From an uncultured Eubacterium sp. (GTDB lineage: Bacteria > Bacillota > Clostridia > Lachnospirales > Lachnospiraceae), in contig CAJUHV010000021.1 in assembly GCA_910586445.1 (NCBI GenBank), forward strand, positions 1 through 54,051: a stretch of 54,051 nucleotides of DNA, read 5' to 3'. Below are positions 8,678 through 17,522 of this stretch, piece by piece. The position numbers and the translations under genes were made by a program. The stretch's first letter is position 1. Every line of letters begins with the position of its first letter. A model generated the notes under the pieces. That model was not told the DNA's origin. It saw only the letters and a list, made by a program, of their open reading frames with translations, and searched no databases.

Positions 8678-8741
8678 AAAGCAAGATATATAAAATTAAA
8701 AGCAAGATATGGGTAAAAAAAAGAAAAAAACTAGATATAAT
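8678..8741 (+). promoter_or_regulatory. Candidate AraC-activated promoter of the GH112 operon
   Basis: AAAGCAAGATAT occurs twice as exact direct repeats, at 8678-8689 and 8699-8710, a 21-bp period (two helical turns). A TATAAT -10 lies at 8736-8741. The expected -35 position (8713-8718, GTAAAA) is poor, and the second repeat ends 2 bp before it. This is the layout of a class II AraC-type activated promoter. Binding by the divergent AraC protein is inferred. Confidence 0.6.
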
Positions 8742-8812
8742 AATGAATATAAAGAGGATGACTCATAAATTTATGGTCAAAATCACGAAAAATGAAATGG
8801 GAGGGTAAAAAT

Positions 8813-10255
8813 ATGAAAAAGAAAATTTTGTGTACAATCATGAGCGTCAGCATGGCAGCTTCTCTGCTTGCAGGATGCGGGTCAGAGCCATCGGACAGCG
8901 GCAAGGATCAGGCGGATCAAGAGACATCTGCAGATAAAGATACACCTGACGACGCAGGGGATGAAGTTACGCCTGACGATACAGGGACAGATGAAGGAGA
9001 GGCGTCTGACGATCCTTATGCAGCATATGCGGGAACGACTATTAATGTAGCTGCGATTGAGACAGCATATGGTTCAGATATGTGGAAGGAAGTGGCAGAG
9101 GCATTTACCGCTGAAACCGGTGTTGAAGTAGAGCTTACGACAGACAAGGTTTTAGAAGATGTGATCGGGCCTTCTATGCAGGGCGGTGAATATCCTGATG
9201 TGATTCATCTGGCAACAGGCCGTGAAGCAGGGCTGACAGAGCAGTTTATTAAAGATAATATGATTTTGGATATTACAGATGTTTTATCGATGACAGTACC
9301 TGGCGAGACCGCAGTAGTATCCGACAAGATTGCCGAAGGCTTTACTGATACATCACTTACAAATCCTTATGGAGACGGCAAGACATTTTTAGCACCGATG
9401 TTCTATTCGCCTTGCGGATTGTTCTTTAATGCAGGGCTGTTAGAGGAAAAAGGCTGGAAGGTTCCTACTACATGGGATGAGATGTGGGAGCTTGGCGACA
9501 AGGCAAAAGCAGAGGACATCTACTTATTTACTTATCCGACAGCCGGCTACTTTGACACATTCCTCTATGCATTAATGTATGCTTCAGGCGGCCCGGAATT
9601 CTTTGATAAAGCGACTCATTATGAAGAAGGAATCTGGGAGACAGAAGAAGCGAAGACCTGTTTTGATATTATTGCAAAATTAGCTGAATACACAAATCCG
9701 ATTACACCGGCACAGGCAAATGATCAGGACTTTACGCAGAACCAGCAGCTGGTTCTTGACAATAAAGCGATTTTCATGCCGAACGGCACATGGATTGTAG
9801 GCGAGATGGCAGAAGCTCCGCGCGAAGACAATTTTAAGTGGGGCATGATGGCACTTCCGGCAGTAAAGAGCGGCGGAGACTGCTACAGCTATACATGGTT
9901 TGAGCAGGCATGGATTCCATCCGGCTCTGAAAATCAGGATGCAGCAAAATTATTTACCGCATTCTTATACAGTGATAAGGCATGCGAGATCTTCGCAAAG
10001 AGCGGGGCAATCCAGCCGGTAGTAGATATCGCTGACAAGCTGGAAGGCGACAATGTAATGTTTTACTCTATTTATGAAAACGGCGTAAAACCAGCTATGG
10101 GTAATTTCGCAGCATTTGATGCAATTCCTGGCGTTGAAGTCCGTACCGTATTCTTAGATCCGGTTAACTCCCTGGTATCAAAGGATATGACAAAGGATGA
10201 CTGGATTAAGAGCGTGATTTCTGCAAGCGATCAGATGCGCGAGAAATTAAAATAA
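8813..10255 (+). CDS. Carbohydrate ABC transporter solute-binding lipoprotein (LNB/GNB type)
   Basis: This family 1 extracellular solute-binding protein has a lipoprotein signal peptide (MKKKILCTIMSVSMAASLLAGC, cleavage before Cys22) and an Asp/Glu/Thr-rich tether to about residue 70. The periplasmic-binding fold then starts at TTINVAAIETAYGSDMW. The ATG at 8813 is preferred over the in-frame ATG at 8792 because GGGAGGG (8799-8805) lies correctly before it and inside the longer version. It captures oligosaccharide outside the membrane for the two permeases downstream. Lacto-N-biose or galacto-N-biose as ligand follows from the GH112 neighbour and is not proven. Confidence 0.9.
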   Translation: MKKKILCTIMSVSMAASLLAGCGSEPSDSGKDQADQETSADKDTPDDAGDEVTPDDTGTDEGEASDDPYAAYAGTTINVAAIETAYGSDMWKEVAEAFTAETGVEVELTTDKVLEDVIGPSMQGGEYPDVIHLATGREAGLTEQFIKDNMILDITDVLSMTVPGETAVVSDKIAEGFTDTSLTNPYGDGKTFLAPMFYSPCGLFFNAGLLEEKGWKVPTTWDEMWELGDKAKAEDIYLFTYPTAGYFDTFLYALMYASGGPEFFDKATHYEEGIWETEEAKTCFDIIAKLAEYTNPITPAQANDQDFTQNQQLVLDNKAIFMPNGTWIVGEMAEAPREDNFKWGMMALPAVKSGGDCYSYTWFEQAWIPSGSENQDAAKLFTAFLYSDKACEIFAKSGAIQPVVDIADKLEGDNVMFYSIYENGVKPAMGNFAAFDAIPGVEVRTVFLDPVNSLVSKDMTKDDWIKSVISASDQMREKLK

Positions 10256-10307
10256 CAGCATACAAAAACAAATTATCCTTGGAAATGATATAGAGAGTAT
10301 TTTTTAA

Positions 10308-10331
10308 CGGCGGGCAGGACTCTGCCCGCCG
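10308..10331 (+). terminator. Hairpin between binding-protein and permease genes
   Basis: CGGCGGGCAG (10308-10317) pairs perfectly with CTGCCCGCCG (10322-10331) around a 4-nt loop. There is no downstream T-run. Hairpins at this place in sugar ABC operons usually stabilise the binding-protein transcript and reduce read-through, so that binding protein is made in excess over the permeases. Confidence 0.6.
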
Positions 10332-10360
10332 TGCCTGCATTTGGGAAAGGAAAGAAAAGC

Positions 10361-11245
10361 ATGAAAAGTTCCAAAAGACGTAATGGATTTTTAGTCGCAT
10401 GCATAGCACCGGCAGTTATTTTGTTCTTTATATTTATGATCCTGCCGACTTTAAATGTATTCCGTATGTCTCTGTATGAAAAGGGTGCATATTCACCGAC
10501 AGAAACGTTTGTGGGATTGAAAAATTTTCAGGTGCTGGTGAATGACAGTAATTTTATCCGCTCCATGCAGAATATGATTTTACTGATTGTGGTTGTCACC
10601 ATAATAACCTTTGCGTTTGCTCTGGTATTTGCTGCTATTTTGACAAGGGAAAAGATTAAAGGGCAGAATTTCTTCCGTATTGTGTTCTATATTCCGAATA
10701 TTTTGTCTATTGTAGTAATTGCAGGTATCTTTTCTGCAATTTATAAACCGGAAAATGGCATGCTCAATAGTATCATCGGCCTGTTTCGCGACATGACAGA
10801 TCCCATTTTGTGGAAAAGTGAATCTTTGGTAATGGTCAGCCTGATTATCGCCATGGTATGGCAGGCAATCGGCTATTATATGGTTATGTATATGGCTTCT
10901 ATGTCCAGTGTGCCGGACAGTCTTTATGAAAGCTCGAATCTGGACGGTGCAGGGAGGCTGACACAGTTTTTCCAGATTACCATTCCTCTGATCTGGACAA
11001 ATATCCGCACGACACTGACATTTTTTATCATTTCGACAATCAACATGACGTTCCTGTTTGTAAAAGCAATGACCTCAGGCGGCCCGAACGGTGCGTCGGA
11101 AGTTGCGCTCAGCTATATGTACGGCCAGAAGGATGCCGGACTGTATGGTTACAGTATGGCAATCGGTGTTGTAATCTTTTTATTCTCCTTTGCGCTTTCT
11201 GCAATGGTAAATAAAGTGACAGAACGTGAGCCGTTAGAGTTTTAG
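10361..11245 (+). CDS. Carbohydrate ABC transporter permease 1 (MalF-like)
   Basis: This 294-residue membrane permease has six predicted helices and the MalF-type coupling loop (ESSNLDGAGRLTQFFQITIP, near residues 187-206) that contacts the ATPase. The ATG at 10361 follows GGAAAGGAAAG; a GTG 30 nt upstream in frame lies inside the preceding hairpin and is unlikely. It forms the channel with the next gene. No ATPase gene is present in the locus, so a shared MsmX-type ATPase encoded elsewhere is expected, as is usual in this group. Confidence 0.92.
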   Translation: MKSSKRRNGFLVACIAPAVILFFIFMILPTLNVFRMSLYEKGAYSPTETFVGLKNFQVLVNDSNFIRSMQNMILLIVVVTIITFAFALVFAAILTREKIKGQNFFRIVFYIPNILSIVVIAGIFSAIYKPENGMLNSIIGLFRDMTDPILWKSESLVMVSLIIAMVWQAIGYYMVMYMASMSSVPDSLYESSNLDGAGRLTQFFQITIPLIWTNIRTTLTFFIISTINMTFLFVKAMTSGGPNGASEVALSYMYGQKDAGLYGYSMAIGVVIFLFSFALSAMVNKVTEREPLEF

Positions 11246-11265
11246 TGATTTTAGGAGGGACGGAT

Positions 11266-12156
11266 ATGAGAAAAGAAAAGCATACGGATTCTACAGAGCG
11301 TATTTATAAGTTTTTTATATACTTTGTGCTGATTATGCTCACAATTACCATTCTGGTGCCGGTAGCGTGGGTATTTATGGCTTCGGTCAAGCAGAACAGT
11401 GAGTTTTACGGGAATCCATGGACAGTGCCTAAGGGAGTTTACTGGCAGAACTTTGTGGACGCATGGAACACGGCTAAGATGGGCGACTATATGATAAATT
11501 CGGTCATTGTTACGGCCCTGGCACTGGCCCTGCTGCTGCTTGTGGCTTTACCGGCTGCATATTGTCTGGCCAGATTCAAATTTAGGGGCAGTAAATTTTT
11601 AAACACATTATTTATGGCGGGTCTGTTTATAAATGTAAACTATATCGTGGTGCCTATTTTTCTGATGTTAAGGGACGGCGACGTGTGGCTGAAAAAAGTA
11701 TTTGGGGAAGGGCTTCTGCTGAACAATCTGGTAGTGCTGGCGGTTGTCTATGCGTCTACTGCGCTGCCGTTTACCATATATCTATTGTCTGGATATTTTC
11801 AGACGCTGGCGCACGACTATGAAGAGGCTGCTTATATCGATGGGGCAGGCTATACGACGGCGATGTGGAAAATTATATTTCCGATGGCAAAGCCTTCGAT
11901 TATAACAGTTATTTTATTCAACTTCCTGTCTTTTTGGAATGAATACATTATTTCCATGACACTGATGAGTTCCGCAAAAGGGCCTAAGACGCTGCCGGTA
12001 GGATTGTTAAACCTGATGCAGGCGCAGCAGTCAGCAGCACAGTACGGCATTATGTATGCAGGGCTTGTAATTGTAATGCTGCCTACGCTGATTTTATATA
12101 TCTGTGTGCAGAGCAAGCTGACACAGGGAATGGCAGCAGGCGGACTGAAAGGCTAG
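11266..12156 (+). CDS. Carbohydrate ABC transporter permease 2 (MalG-like)
   Basis: This 296-residue MalG-type permease has an EAA coupling loop, EEAAYIDGAGYTTAMWKIIF, about two thirds along and six hydrophobic helices. AGGAGG at 11253-11258 sets the ATG at 11266; the longer frame from 11245 would overlap the preceding stop and lacks a ribosome site. It pairs with the upstream permease and lipoprotein as one importer feeding the GH112 phosphorylase. Confidence 0.92.
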   Translation: MRKEKHTDSTERIYKFFIYFVLIMLTITILVPVAWVFMASVKQNSEFYGNPWTVPKGVYWQNFVDAWNTAKMGDYMINSVIVTALALALLLLVALPAAYCLARFKFRGSKFLNTLFMAGLFINVNYIVVPIFLMLRDGDVWLKKVFGEGLLLNNLVVLAVVYASTALPFTIYLLSGYFQTLAHDYEEAAYIDGAGYTTAMWKIIFPMAKPSIITVILFNFLSFWNEYIISMTLMSSAKGPKTLPVGLLNLMQAQQSAAQYGIMYAGLVIVMLPTLILYICVQSKLTQGMAAGGLKG

Positions 12157-12209
12157 GCATGCGTGGAAGGCAGCATGCAGCCTGCATGTACAGGGGAAAG
12201 GAGCAGGGT

Positions 12210-12416
12210 ATGCATTTTTGGAAAGAACATACAGTATTAAGAATGGTTTTGATTGCGGTTCTGTTCGCAGCAGGGCTTGCTGCTGTGATCAGCGGCTGGC
12301 GTATGACCGGCCGTCTTGAGGGGCTTGGCATTATGATTTTGGGCACAGGTCTTTTGGTTGCCGCACTTTGGATTTATAATAAACCTTTTGAAAGACCGCG
12401 TAAAAAGAAAACATAG
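12210..12416 (+). CDS. Small two-helix membrane protein
   Basis: This is a 68-residue protein from the ATG at 12210, with AAAGGAG at 12197-12203. Two hydrophobic helices lie at about residues 10-30 and 36-57, with a short turn between them and a strongly basic tail (ERPRKKK). It sits between permease 2 and the GH112 gene, with 24 nt to the next start, so it is part of the operon. I do not recognise the family. Small membrane proteins in this position recur in Firmicutes sugar-phosphorylase operons, but their role is unknown. Confidence 0.65.
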   Translation: MHFWKEHTVLRMVLIAVLFAAGLAAVISGWRMTGRLEGLGIMILGTGLLVAALWIYNKPFERPRKKKT

Positions 12417-12440
12417 AGAGGCAGAAATAAGGAGCAGATC

Positions 12441-14615
12441 ATGGGTGAAATAGAGAAGAAATGCACGGGGCGTGTTACAATTCCTACCAATCTGGATGTA
12501 GTTCCGCAGACACTGGAGATTTTAAAGCGCTGGGGAGCAGACGCAATCCGCGATTGTGACGGTACGGAATTTCCAGAGGAGCTGACAGACGCTGGAGCAA
12601 AAATATATGTTACATACTATACGACACGTAAGGACAATGAATGGGCCAGGGAAAACCCGGATGAAGTGCAGCAGTGCTACATTATGACCGGATTTTACAC
12701 CGCAGTGGATGAGGAGCTTTCGATTCCCTTGATGAAAGGGATATCGGATGAATTAATGCAGGTCAATACGCGGGATGATATTAAGCGCTGGTGGGAGGTT
12801 ATCGACCGGACTGCCGGAAAAGTCGTGCCGTCAGGGCAGTGGGAATACCGGAAAGAGTCCGGCAGTGTTGTGATTCATGGGGCGGAGAGATTTCATGAGT
12901 ATACAGTCAGCTTTCTGGCTTACCTGATCTGGGACCCGGTACATATGTACAATGCCGTAACGAATGGCTGGAAGGATTTTGAACATCAGATTACGTTTGA
13001 TGTAAGACAGCCTAAGACACATAAATATTCTATGGAGCGCCTGCGCAGGTTCTGTCAGGAGCATCCATATGTAAATGTCATCCGCTATACTACGTTTTTC
13101 CACCAGTTTACGCTGATCTTTGATGAGCTGAAGCGGGAAAAGTATGTGGACTGGTATGGATATTCTGCCTCGGTAAGCCCGTATATTTTAGAGCAGTTTG
13201 AAAAAGAAGCAGGCTATAAGTTTCGGCCGGAATACATCATTGACCAGGGGTACTACAATAATCAGTACCGCGTGCCGAGCAGGGAATTTAAAGATTTCCA
13301 GGCATTCCAGCGCCGTGAGGTGGCAAAGCTTGCAAAAGAAATGGTGGATATTACGCATGAATGCGGGAAAGAAGCCATGATGTTTTTGGGCGACCACTGG
13401 ATCGGCACAGAGCCTTTTATGCCGGAGTTTGCCGCAATCGGCCTGGATGCGGTAGTCGGAAGTGTCGGAAACGGAAGCACGCTGCGTCTGATTTCTGATA
13501 TTCCCGGCGTAAAATATACAGAAGGAAGATTCCTGCCTTACTTTTTCCCGGATACCTTTCATGAGGGCGGAGATCCGGTAAAAGAGGCGAAGGAAAACTG
13601 GGTGACGGCAAGAAGGGCAATCCTGCGCAGTCCGATCGACCGCATCGGCTATGGAGGGTATCTAAAGCTGGCACTGGATTTTCCAGAATTTATCGATTAT
13701 GTGCAGAGTGTATGCGACGAGTTCCGGGAACTTTATGAAAATGCAAAGGAAACGACGCCTCACTGTGTCAAAACCGTAGCGGTGCTCAACAGCTGGGGAA
13801 AAATCCGAAGCTGGGGCTGTCATATGGTACACCATGCATTGTATCAGAAGCAGAATTATAGTTATGCGGGAGTGATCGAGGCTTTAAGCGGAGCACCTTT
13901 TGATGTGAGGTTTATTTCCTTTGATGATATGATACAAGAGGCGGATATCTTAAAAGATGTGGATGTCATTATCAATGTCGGGGATGGAGACACTGCGCAT
14001 ACAGGCGGGGAGATCTGGGAAAATCCGCAGGTTTCAGCGGTGCTTCGTGCCTTTGTATACAATGGCGGCGGCCTGATCGGCGTCGGAGAACCATCCGGGC
14101 ATCAGTATCAGGGGCATTACCTGCAGCTGGCAAATGTGCTCGGCGTGGAAAAAGAGACGGGATTTACGCTGAATTATGATAAATATAATTGGGAAGAGCA
14201 CCCGGAGCATTTTATTCTTGCAGATACGACAAAACCGGTAGACTTCGGGGAAGGCAAGAAAAATATATTTGCATATGAGAATACCAGCATTTTAGTGCAG
14301 CGCGAAAAAGAAGTACAGATGGCTGTAAATGAATTTGGCAGCGGACGCGCCGTGTATGTCAGCGGCCTGCCATACAGCTTTGAAAACAGCAGAATACTGT
14401 ACAGAAGCATCCTCTGGAGTGCGCACGGTGAGGATGAGCTGAAGCAGTGGTTCAGTACGAATTTTAATGTGGAAGTACATGCTTATGTAAAAAACGGAAA
14501 GTACTGTGTAGTAAATAACACATATGAGCCGCAGGATACAAGGATTTATCGTGGAGACGGCAGCTGCTTTGAGCTGCACCTGGAGGCAAATGAGATCAGG
14601 TGGTATACGATTTAA
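12441..14615 (+). CDS. GH112 1,3-beta-galactosyl-N-acetylhexosamine phosphorylase
   Basis: This cytoplasmic enzyme phosphorolyses beta-1,3-galactosyl-N-acetylhexosamine (lacto-N-biose from milk oligosaccharides, galacto-N-biose from mucin) to galactose 1-phosphate and GlcNAc or GalNAc. The 724-residue length is typical of GH112. The N-terminus GRVTIPTNLDVVPQTLEIL, then RWGADAIRDCDGTEFP, are family hallmarks. Asp318 in GDHWIGTEPF corresponds to the family's general acid. A related GH112 branch acts on Gal-beta-1,4-rhamnose, but the NahK-like kinase and nucleotidyltransferase downstream argue for LNB/GNB. AAGGAG at 12429-12434 gives a normal start. Confidence 0.9.
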   Translation: MGEIEKKCTGRVTIPTNLDVVPQTLEILKRWGADAIRDCDGTEFPEELTDAGAKIYVTYYTTRKDNEWARENPDEVQQCYIMTGFYTAVDEELSIPLMKGISDELMQVNTRDDIKRWWEVIDRTAGKVVPSGQWEYRKESGSVVIHGAERFHEYTVSFLAYLIWDPVHMYNAVTNGWKDFEHQITFDVRQPKTHKYSMERLRRFCQEHPYVNVIRYTTFFHQFTLIFDELKREKYVDWYGYSASVSPYILEQFEKEAGYKFRPEYIIDQGYYNNQYRVPSREFKDFQAFQRREVAKLAKEMVDITHECGKEAMMFLGDHWIGTEPFMPEFAAIGLDAVVGSVGNGSTLRLISDIPGVKYTEGRFLPYFFPDTFHEGGDPVKEAKENWVTARRAILRSPIDRIGYGGYLKLALDFPEFIDYVQSVCDEFRELYENAKETTPHCVKTVAVLNSWGKIRSWGCHMVHHALYQKQNYSYAGVIEALSGAPFDVRFISFDDMIQEADILKDVDVIINVGDGDTAHTGGEIWENPQVSAVLRAFVYNGGGLIGVGEPSGHQYQGHYLQLANVLGVEKETGFTLNYDKYNWEEHPEHFILADTTKPVDFGEGKKNIFAYENTSILVQREKEVQMAVNEFGSGRAVYVSGLPYSFENSRILYRSILWSAHGEDELKQWFSTNFNVEVHAYVKNGKYCVVNNTYEPQDTRIYRGDGSCFELHLEANEIRWYTI

Positions 14616-14623
14616 GGCAGGAA

Positions 14624-14680
14624 GGAATCAAGCAGAAAGGAATCAAAAGGAAAGGAATCAAAAGGAAAGGAATCAAGAGA
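14624..14680 (+). repeat. 15-bp tandem repeat of ribosome-site-like units
   Basis: Four copies of a 15-bp unit start GGAATCA at 14624, 14639, 14654 and 14669, filling the gap between the GH112 stop and the next ATG. Units 1-3 end in GAAA, so a Shine-Dalgarno-like AAAGGA recurs. In the frame of the downstream gene the array is open and would encode repeated Gly-Ile-Lys-Arg-Lys if an upstream start were used. Confidence 0.75.
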
Positions 14681-15607
14681 ATGAAAAAACCAGTACTGGT
14701 AATTATGGCAGCTGGAATGGGCAGCCGGTACGGCGGATTAAAACAGATTGATCCTGTCGATGAGCAGGGCCATATCATTATGGACTTTTCTATTTTTGAT
14801 GCAAAAAGGGCAGGCTTTGAGAAGGTAATTTTTATTATCAAAAAAGAAAACGAAAAGGATTTTCGAGAGGCTGTAGGTGCCCGCATTGCCGACGTGATGG
14901 ATGTGGCATATGTATATCAGGATCTTTCCCGTATCCCGGAAGGGTTTGAAGTACCGAAAGACCGCGTGAAGCCATGGGGGACGGCACATGCGGTACTGAG
15001 TGCTAAGGATGAGATCGACGGGCCTTTTGCAGTAATCAATGCAGATGATTATTATGGCAGGGAGGCGTTTGAAAAAATCTATGACTATTTACAGAGTCAT
15101 GAGGATGATGAAAAATACCGCTATGCGATGGTCGGCTATCATTTGGAAAATACGCTGACAGAGAACGGGCATGTTGCCCGCGGCATATGCGAAATCAATG
15201 CGCGGGGCGAGCTGGTAAGCGTGACCGAACGGACCAGAATCGAAAAAAAAGAGCAGGGGGCAGCTTACACAGAGGATGAGGGGGCTTCTTGGACTGTCCT
15301 TCCTGAAGGCACGATTGTTTCGATGAATATGTGGGGATTTACGGCCGGATTTTTGGAAGAAATAGAAAAGGGGTTTGCAGCATTTTTGGAACAAGGATTA
15401 AAAGAAAATCCATTAAAATGCGAGTATTTTCTTCCGGCTGTCGTCAGCAGCCTTCTGCTTAAAGATCAGGCTGCGGTGGCAGTGCTGCCGACTGCGGATA
15501 AATGGTATGGCGTGACCTACAAGGAAGATAAGCCTGTCGTAGAGCAGGCAGTCCGCGCGTTAAAGCAGTCAGGCTTGTATCCGCAAAAATTATGGGGTGA
15601 TAAATGA
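14681..15607 (+). CDS. Sugar-phosphate nucleotidyltransferase (NTP_transferase fold)
   Basis: This 308-residue nucleotidyltransferase has the nucleotide-binding signature VIMAAGMGSRYGGLKQ (residues 7-22). A metal-binding INADDYYG motif follows at about 119-126, with NMWGFT in the sugar-binding region. In the bifidobacterial LNB pathway a UDP-sugar pyrophosphorylase/uridylyltransferase recycles galactose 1-phosphate or HexNAc 1-phosphate to UDP-sugars. This gene, sitting between phosphorylase and kinase, probably fills that place. The exact sugar is not visible. It overlaps the kinase gene start by 4 nt (ATGA), indicating coupling. Confidence 0.75.
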   Translation: MKKPVLVIMAAGMGSRYGGLKQIDPVDEQGHIIMDFSIFDAKRAGFEKVIFIIKKENEKDFREAVGARIADVMDVAYVYQDLSRIPEGFEVPKDRVKPWGTAHAVLSAKDEIDGPFAVINADDYYGREAFEKIYDYLQSHEDDEKYRYAMVGYHLENTLTENGHVARGICEINARGELVSVTERTRIEKKEQGAAYTEDEGASWTVLPEGTIVSMNMWGFTAGFLEEIEKGFAAFLEQGLKENPLKCEYFLPAVVSSLLLKDQAAVAVLPTADKWYGVTYKEDKPVVEQAVRALKQSGLYPQKLWGDK

Positions 15608-16722
15608 TGGGAAACATTTTAGAAGATCGGATTGTGGATGCAGCAGGGCGGTTTTGTTTTGAAGGAAATTATCAGAAAAACCAGCCATATGGGAACGGAC
15701 ATATTAATGATACATATCTGCTGGATTTTGAAAACGGAGAAGGAAAAACGAAGCGGTATATCTTACAGCGGATGAATAAGGACATTTTTTCAAAGCCGGC
15801 TGAATTAATGGAAAATATCGTGGGGGTGACTTCTTATCTGAGGAAGATCATCCTTACAAATGGAGGGGACCCGGAGCGGGAAACGTTAAATGTCATATCT
15901 GCAAAAGACGGGAAAGCGTTTTATGTAGATCAAGAAGGGGAATACTGGAGAGCCTTTCAGTTTATTGAAGAGGCTTCAAGCTTAGAGCAGGTGGAAAGCG
16001 CAGAGGATTTTTATGAGAGCGCCGTGGCATTCGGCAGTTTCCAAAGGCAGCTGGCGGATTATCCGGCTGAAACGCTGCATGAGACAATTCCCGGATTTCA
16101 CGATACGAAAGCCAGATTTGAAGCTTTCAAAAAAACCGTGGAAAACGATCCATGCGGCCGGGCTGCGGCCGTGAAAAAGGAAATTGACTTTGTGCTGGAA
16201 AGAGAGAATATCACAGGGATTTTTGGTGATCTTCTTGCAAAAAAGGAAATTCCGCTGCGGGTAACGCATAATGATACAAAGCTGAACAATATTATGATTG
16301 ACAATAAAACCCGCAGAGGGATCTGCGTCATTGACCTGGATACGGTTATGCCGGGGCTGGCCATGAACGATTTCGGCGATTCAATCCGCTTTGGGGCGAG
16401 CACGGCTCTGGAGGATGAGCCTGACCTTAGCAGGGTCTGGTGTGACATGGATTTATTTGAAGCCTATACAAAGGGATTTATCGAAGGCTGCGGCGGCAGG
16501 CTGACCAGACGGGAGATCGAGCTGCTGCCGATGGGCGCAAAGGTCATGACTTTTGAATGCGGCATGCGGTTTCTGGCAGATTACCTGCAGGGAGACACTT
16601 ATTTTAAAATCCATAGGCCGGGGCAGAATCTGGACAGGTGCAGGACACAGTTTAAGCTGGTCTGGGATATGGAGCAGAAGTGGCAGACAATGCAGGAGAT
16701 TGTAAAAAAGTATGGCTGCTGA
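15604..16722 (+). CDS. N-acetylhexosamine 1-kinase-like phosphotransferase (NahK-like)
   Basis: This 372-residue aminoglycoside-phosphotransferase-fold kinase has the N-terminal GNGHINDTYLLDF loop, RYILQRMN, the catalytic HNDTKLNNIMID (about 222-233) and the metal-binding CVIDLDTVMPG (about 240-250). NahK phosphorylates the GlcNAc/GalNAc released by GH112 at C1, feeding the nucleotidyltransferase. The start is ATGATG with the first ATG overlapping the previous stop. It is the last gene of the operon. The assignment rests on motif pattern and context. Confidence 0.8.
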   Translation: MMGNILEDRIVDAAGRFCFEGNYQKNQPYGNGHINDTYLLDFENGEGKTKRYILQRMNKDIFSKPAELMENIVGVTSYLRKIILTNGGDPERETLNVISAKDGKAFYVDQEGEYWRAFQFIEEASSLEQVESAEDFYESAVAFGSFQRQLADYPAETLHETIPGFHDTKARFEAFKKTVENDPCGRAAAVKKEIDFVLERENITGIFGDLLAKKEIPLRVTHNDTKLNNIMIDNKTRRGICVIDLDTVMPGLAMNDFGDSIRFGASTALEDEPDLSRVWCDMDLFEAYTKGFIEGCGGRLTRREIELLPMGAKVMTFECGMRFLADYLQGDTYFKIHRPGQNLDRCRTQFKLVWDMEQKWQTMQEIVKKYGC

Positions 16723-16823
16723 GTATATGGCTGCTGCGTGTACAACAGGAGAAGGTTTGAGATGAGGGAGCAGCAAGACTGCTGCTTATGAAACTATGTA
16801 TATCTGGACAGTGCGGCAGGCAT

Positions 16824-16921
16824 GGGGCTGTTGTGTTAAGGATATTGTATACAATATATAGGTCGTTTTTGTTGGATTATTCTATATGTATTGTATGCTT
16901 GTTGCTTAATGCGGCAGCCCT
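16824..16921. repeat. Palindromic element, family A, diverged copy 2
   Basis: GGGGCTGTTGTGTTAAG at 16824-16840 and CTTAATGCGGCAGCCC at about 16905-16920 mirror the ends of the elements at 7551 and 29927. The length (98 bp) is the same, while the inner sequence has diverged. It lies just after the kinase gene at the start of an 800-bp gene-free stretch (16723-17522). Confidence 0.7.
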
Positions 16922-17079
16922 GTTTTTTGTGCGGTTATGCATGTTAAAGGGGTTGTTGTACTTGGAATATTATCAAAACTAATATAAATAATTTGAAAAG
17001 AATAAAATATACCCAAAAAAAGAAAAAAGTGTTAATATAGATAAAAATAAAAATATAAATAAAAAATTTGTGCCATTAT

Positions 17080-17245
17080 CTAGAGCGTGTTTGAAAAATG
17101 CTTTCCGTGAGATGTGCTTCAAACTTGGTGGAGAATTTATCCCAAATTTATGAGGCATAGCGGGCTATGTTGATTAAATTTGGGATAGATTCTCCGCTAA
17201 GTGGGGAGTGCAGATCGCGGGAATGATTTTTCAAACACGCTCTAG
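17080..17245. repeat. Palindromic element, family B (CTAGAGCGTG ends)
   Basis: The ends are CTAGAGCGTGTTTGAAAAAT (17080-17099) and its exact complement at 17226-17245. A second, inner inverted repeat, ATCCCAAATTTA (17149 on) against TAAATTTGGGAT (to 17186), makes a long composite hairpin. It has no coding potential. One-armed or short relatives occur at 25692, 33229 and 46472. Confidence 0.8.
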
Positions 17246-17425
17246 TACTCCATCCGGCCAGTAACTGCACTTTCAGCACTGTCTATTTTGCCATCTGCTT
17301 CGTTGTACCCAACGGGCATGAAATCGTCAGTCAACGATGCCGCCGCATCGCCTCCTTCCTCCGCCTTGCAGGCTGGCAAAATATACAGCACTGACAGTAC
17401 AATTTCTGGCCGGATGGAGTACTAG
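17242..17425. repeat. Palindromic element, family C (CTAGTACTCCATCCGGCC ends)
   Basis: CTAGTACTCCATCCGGCC (17242-17259) mirrors GGCCGGATGGAGTACTAG (17408-17425), and inner arms (GCACTGTC, ATTTTGCCA) also pair. Its first CTAG is the last CTAG of the family B element, so the two elements abut with a shared 4-bp target-like sequence. A degraded copy is at about 31500-31660 and a 39-bp mini-hairpin at 26739-26777. Confidence 0.8.
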
Positions 17426-17522
17426 ACACAAGCAGAAAACCAAGCAGCTGCCAGAATCTGACAGGCAGATCTAAATGGAAGACAGATGCAGTTGATACTT
17501 AAAATCAGAAAGGAGTTTTAGC

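Noticed and set aside
16788..16982. 64-codon open frame after the kinase gene
   Set aside because: It lies across a family A palindromic element and has no ribosome site; its hydrophobic translation comes from the element's AT-rich core.
16976..17050. Second copy of the AraC-type promoter (similar A-rich run and ATAT blocks as at 8700-8745)
   Set aside because: The 12-bp operator repeat is absent, no gene follows within 450 bp, and the likeness is mostly poly-A.
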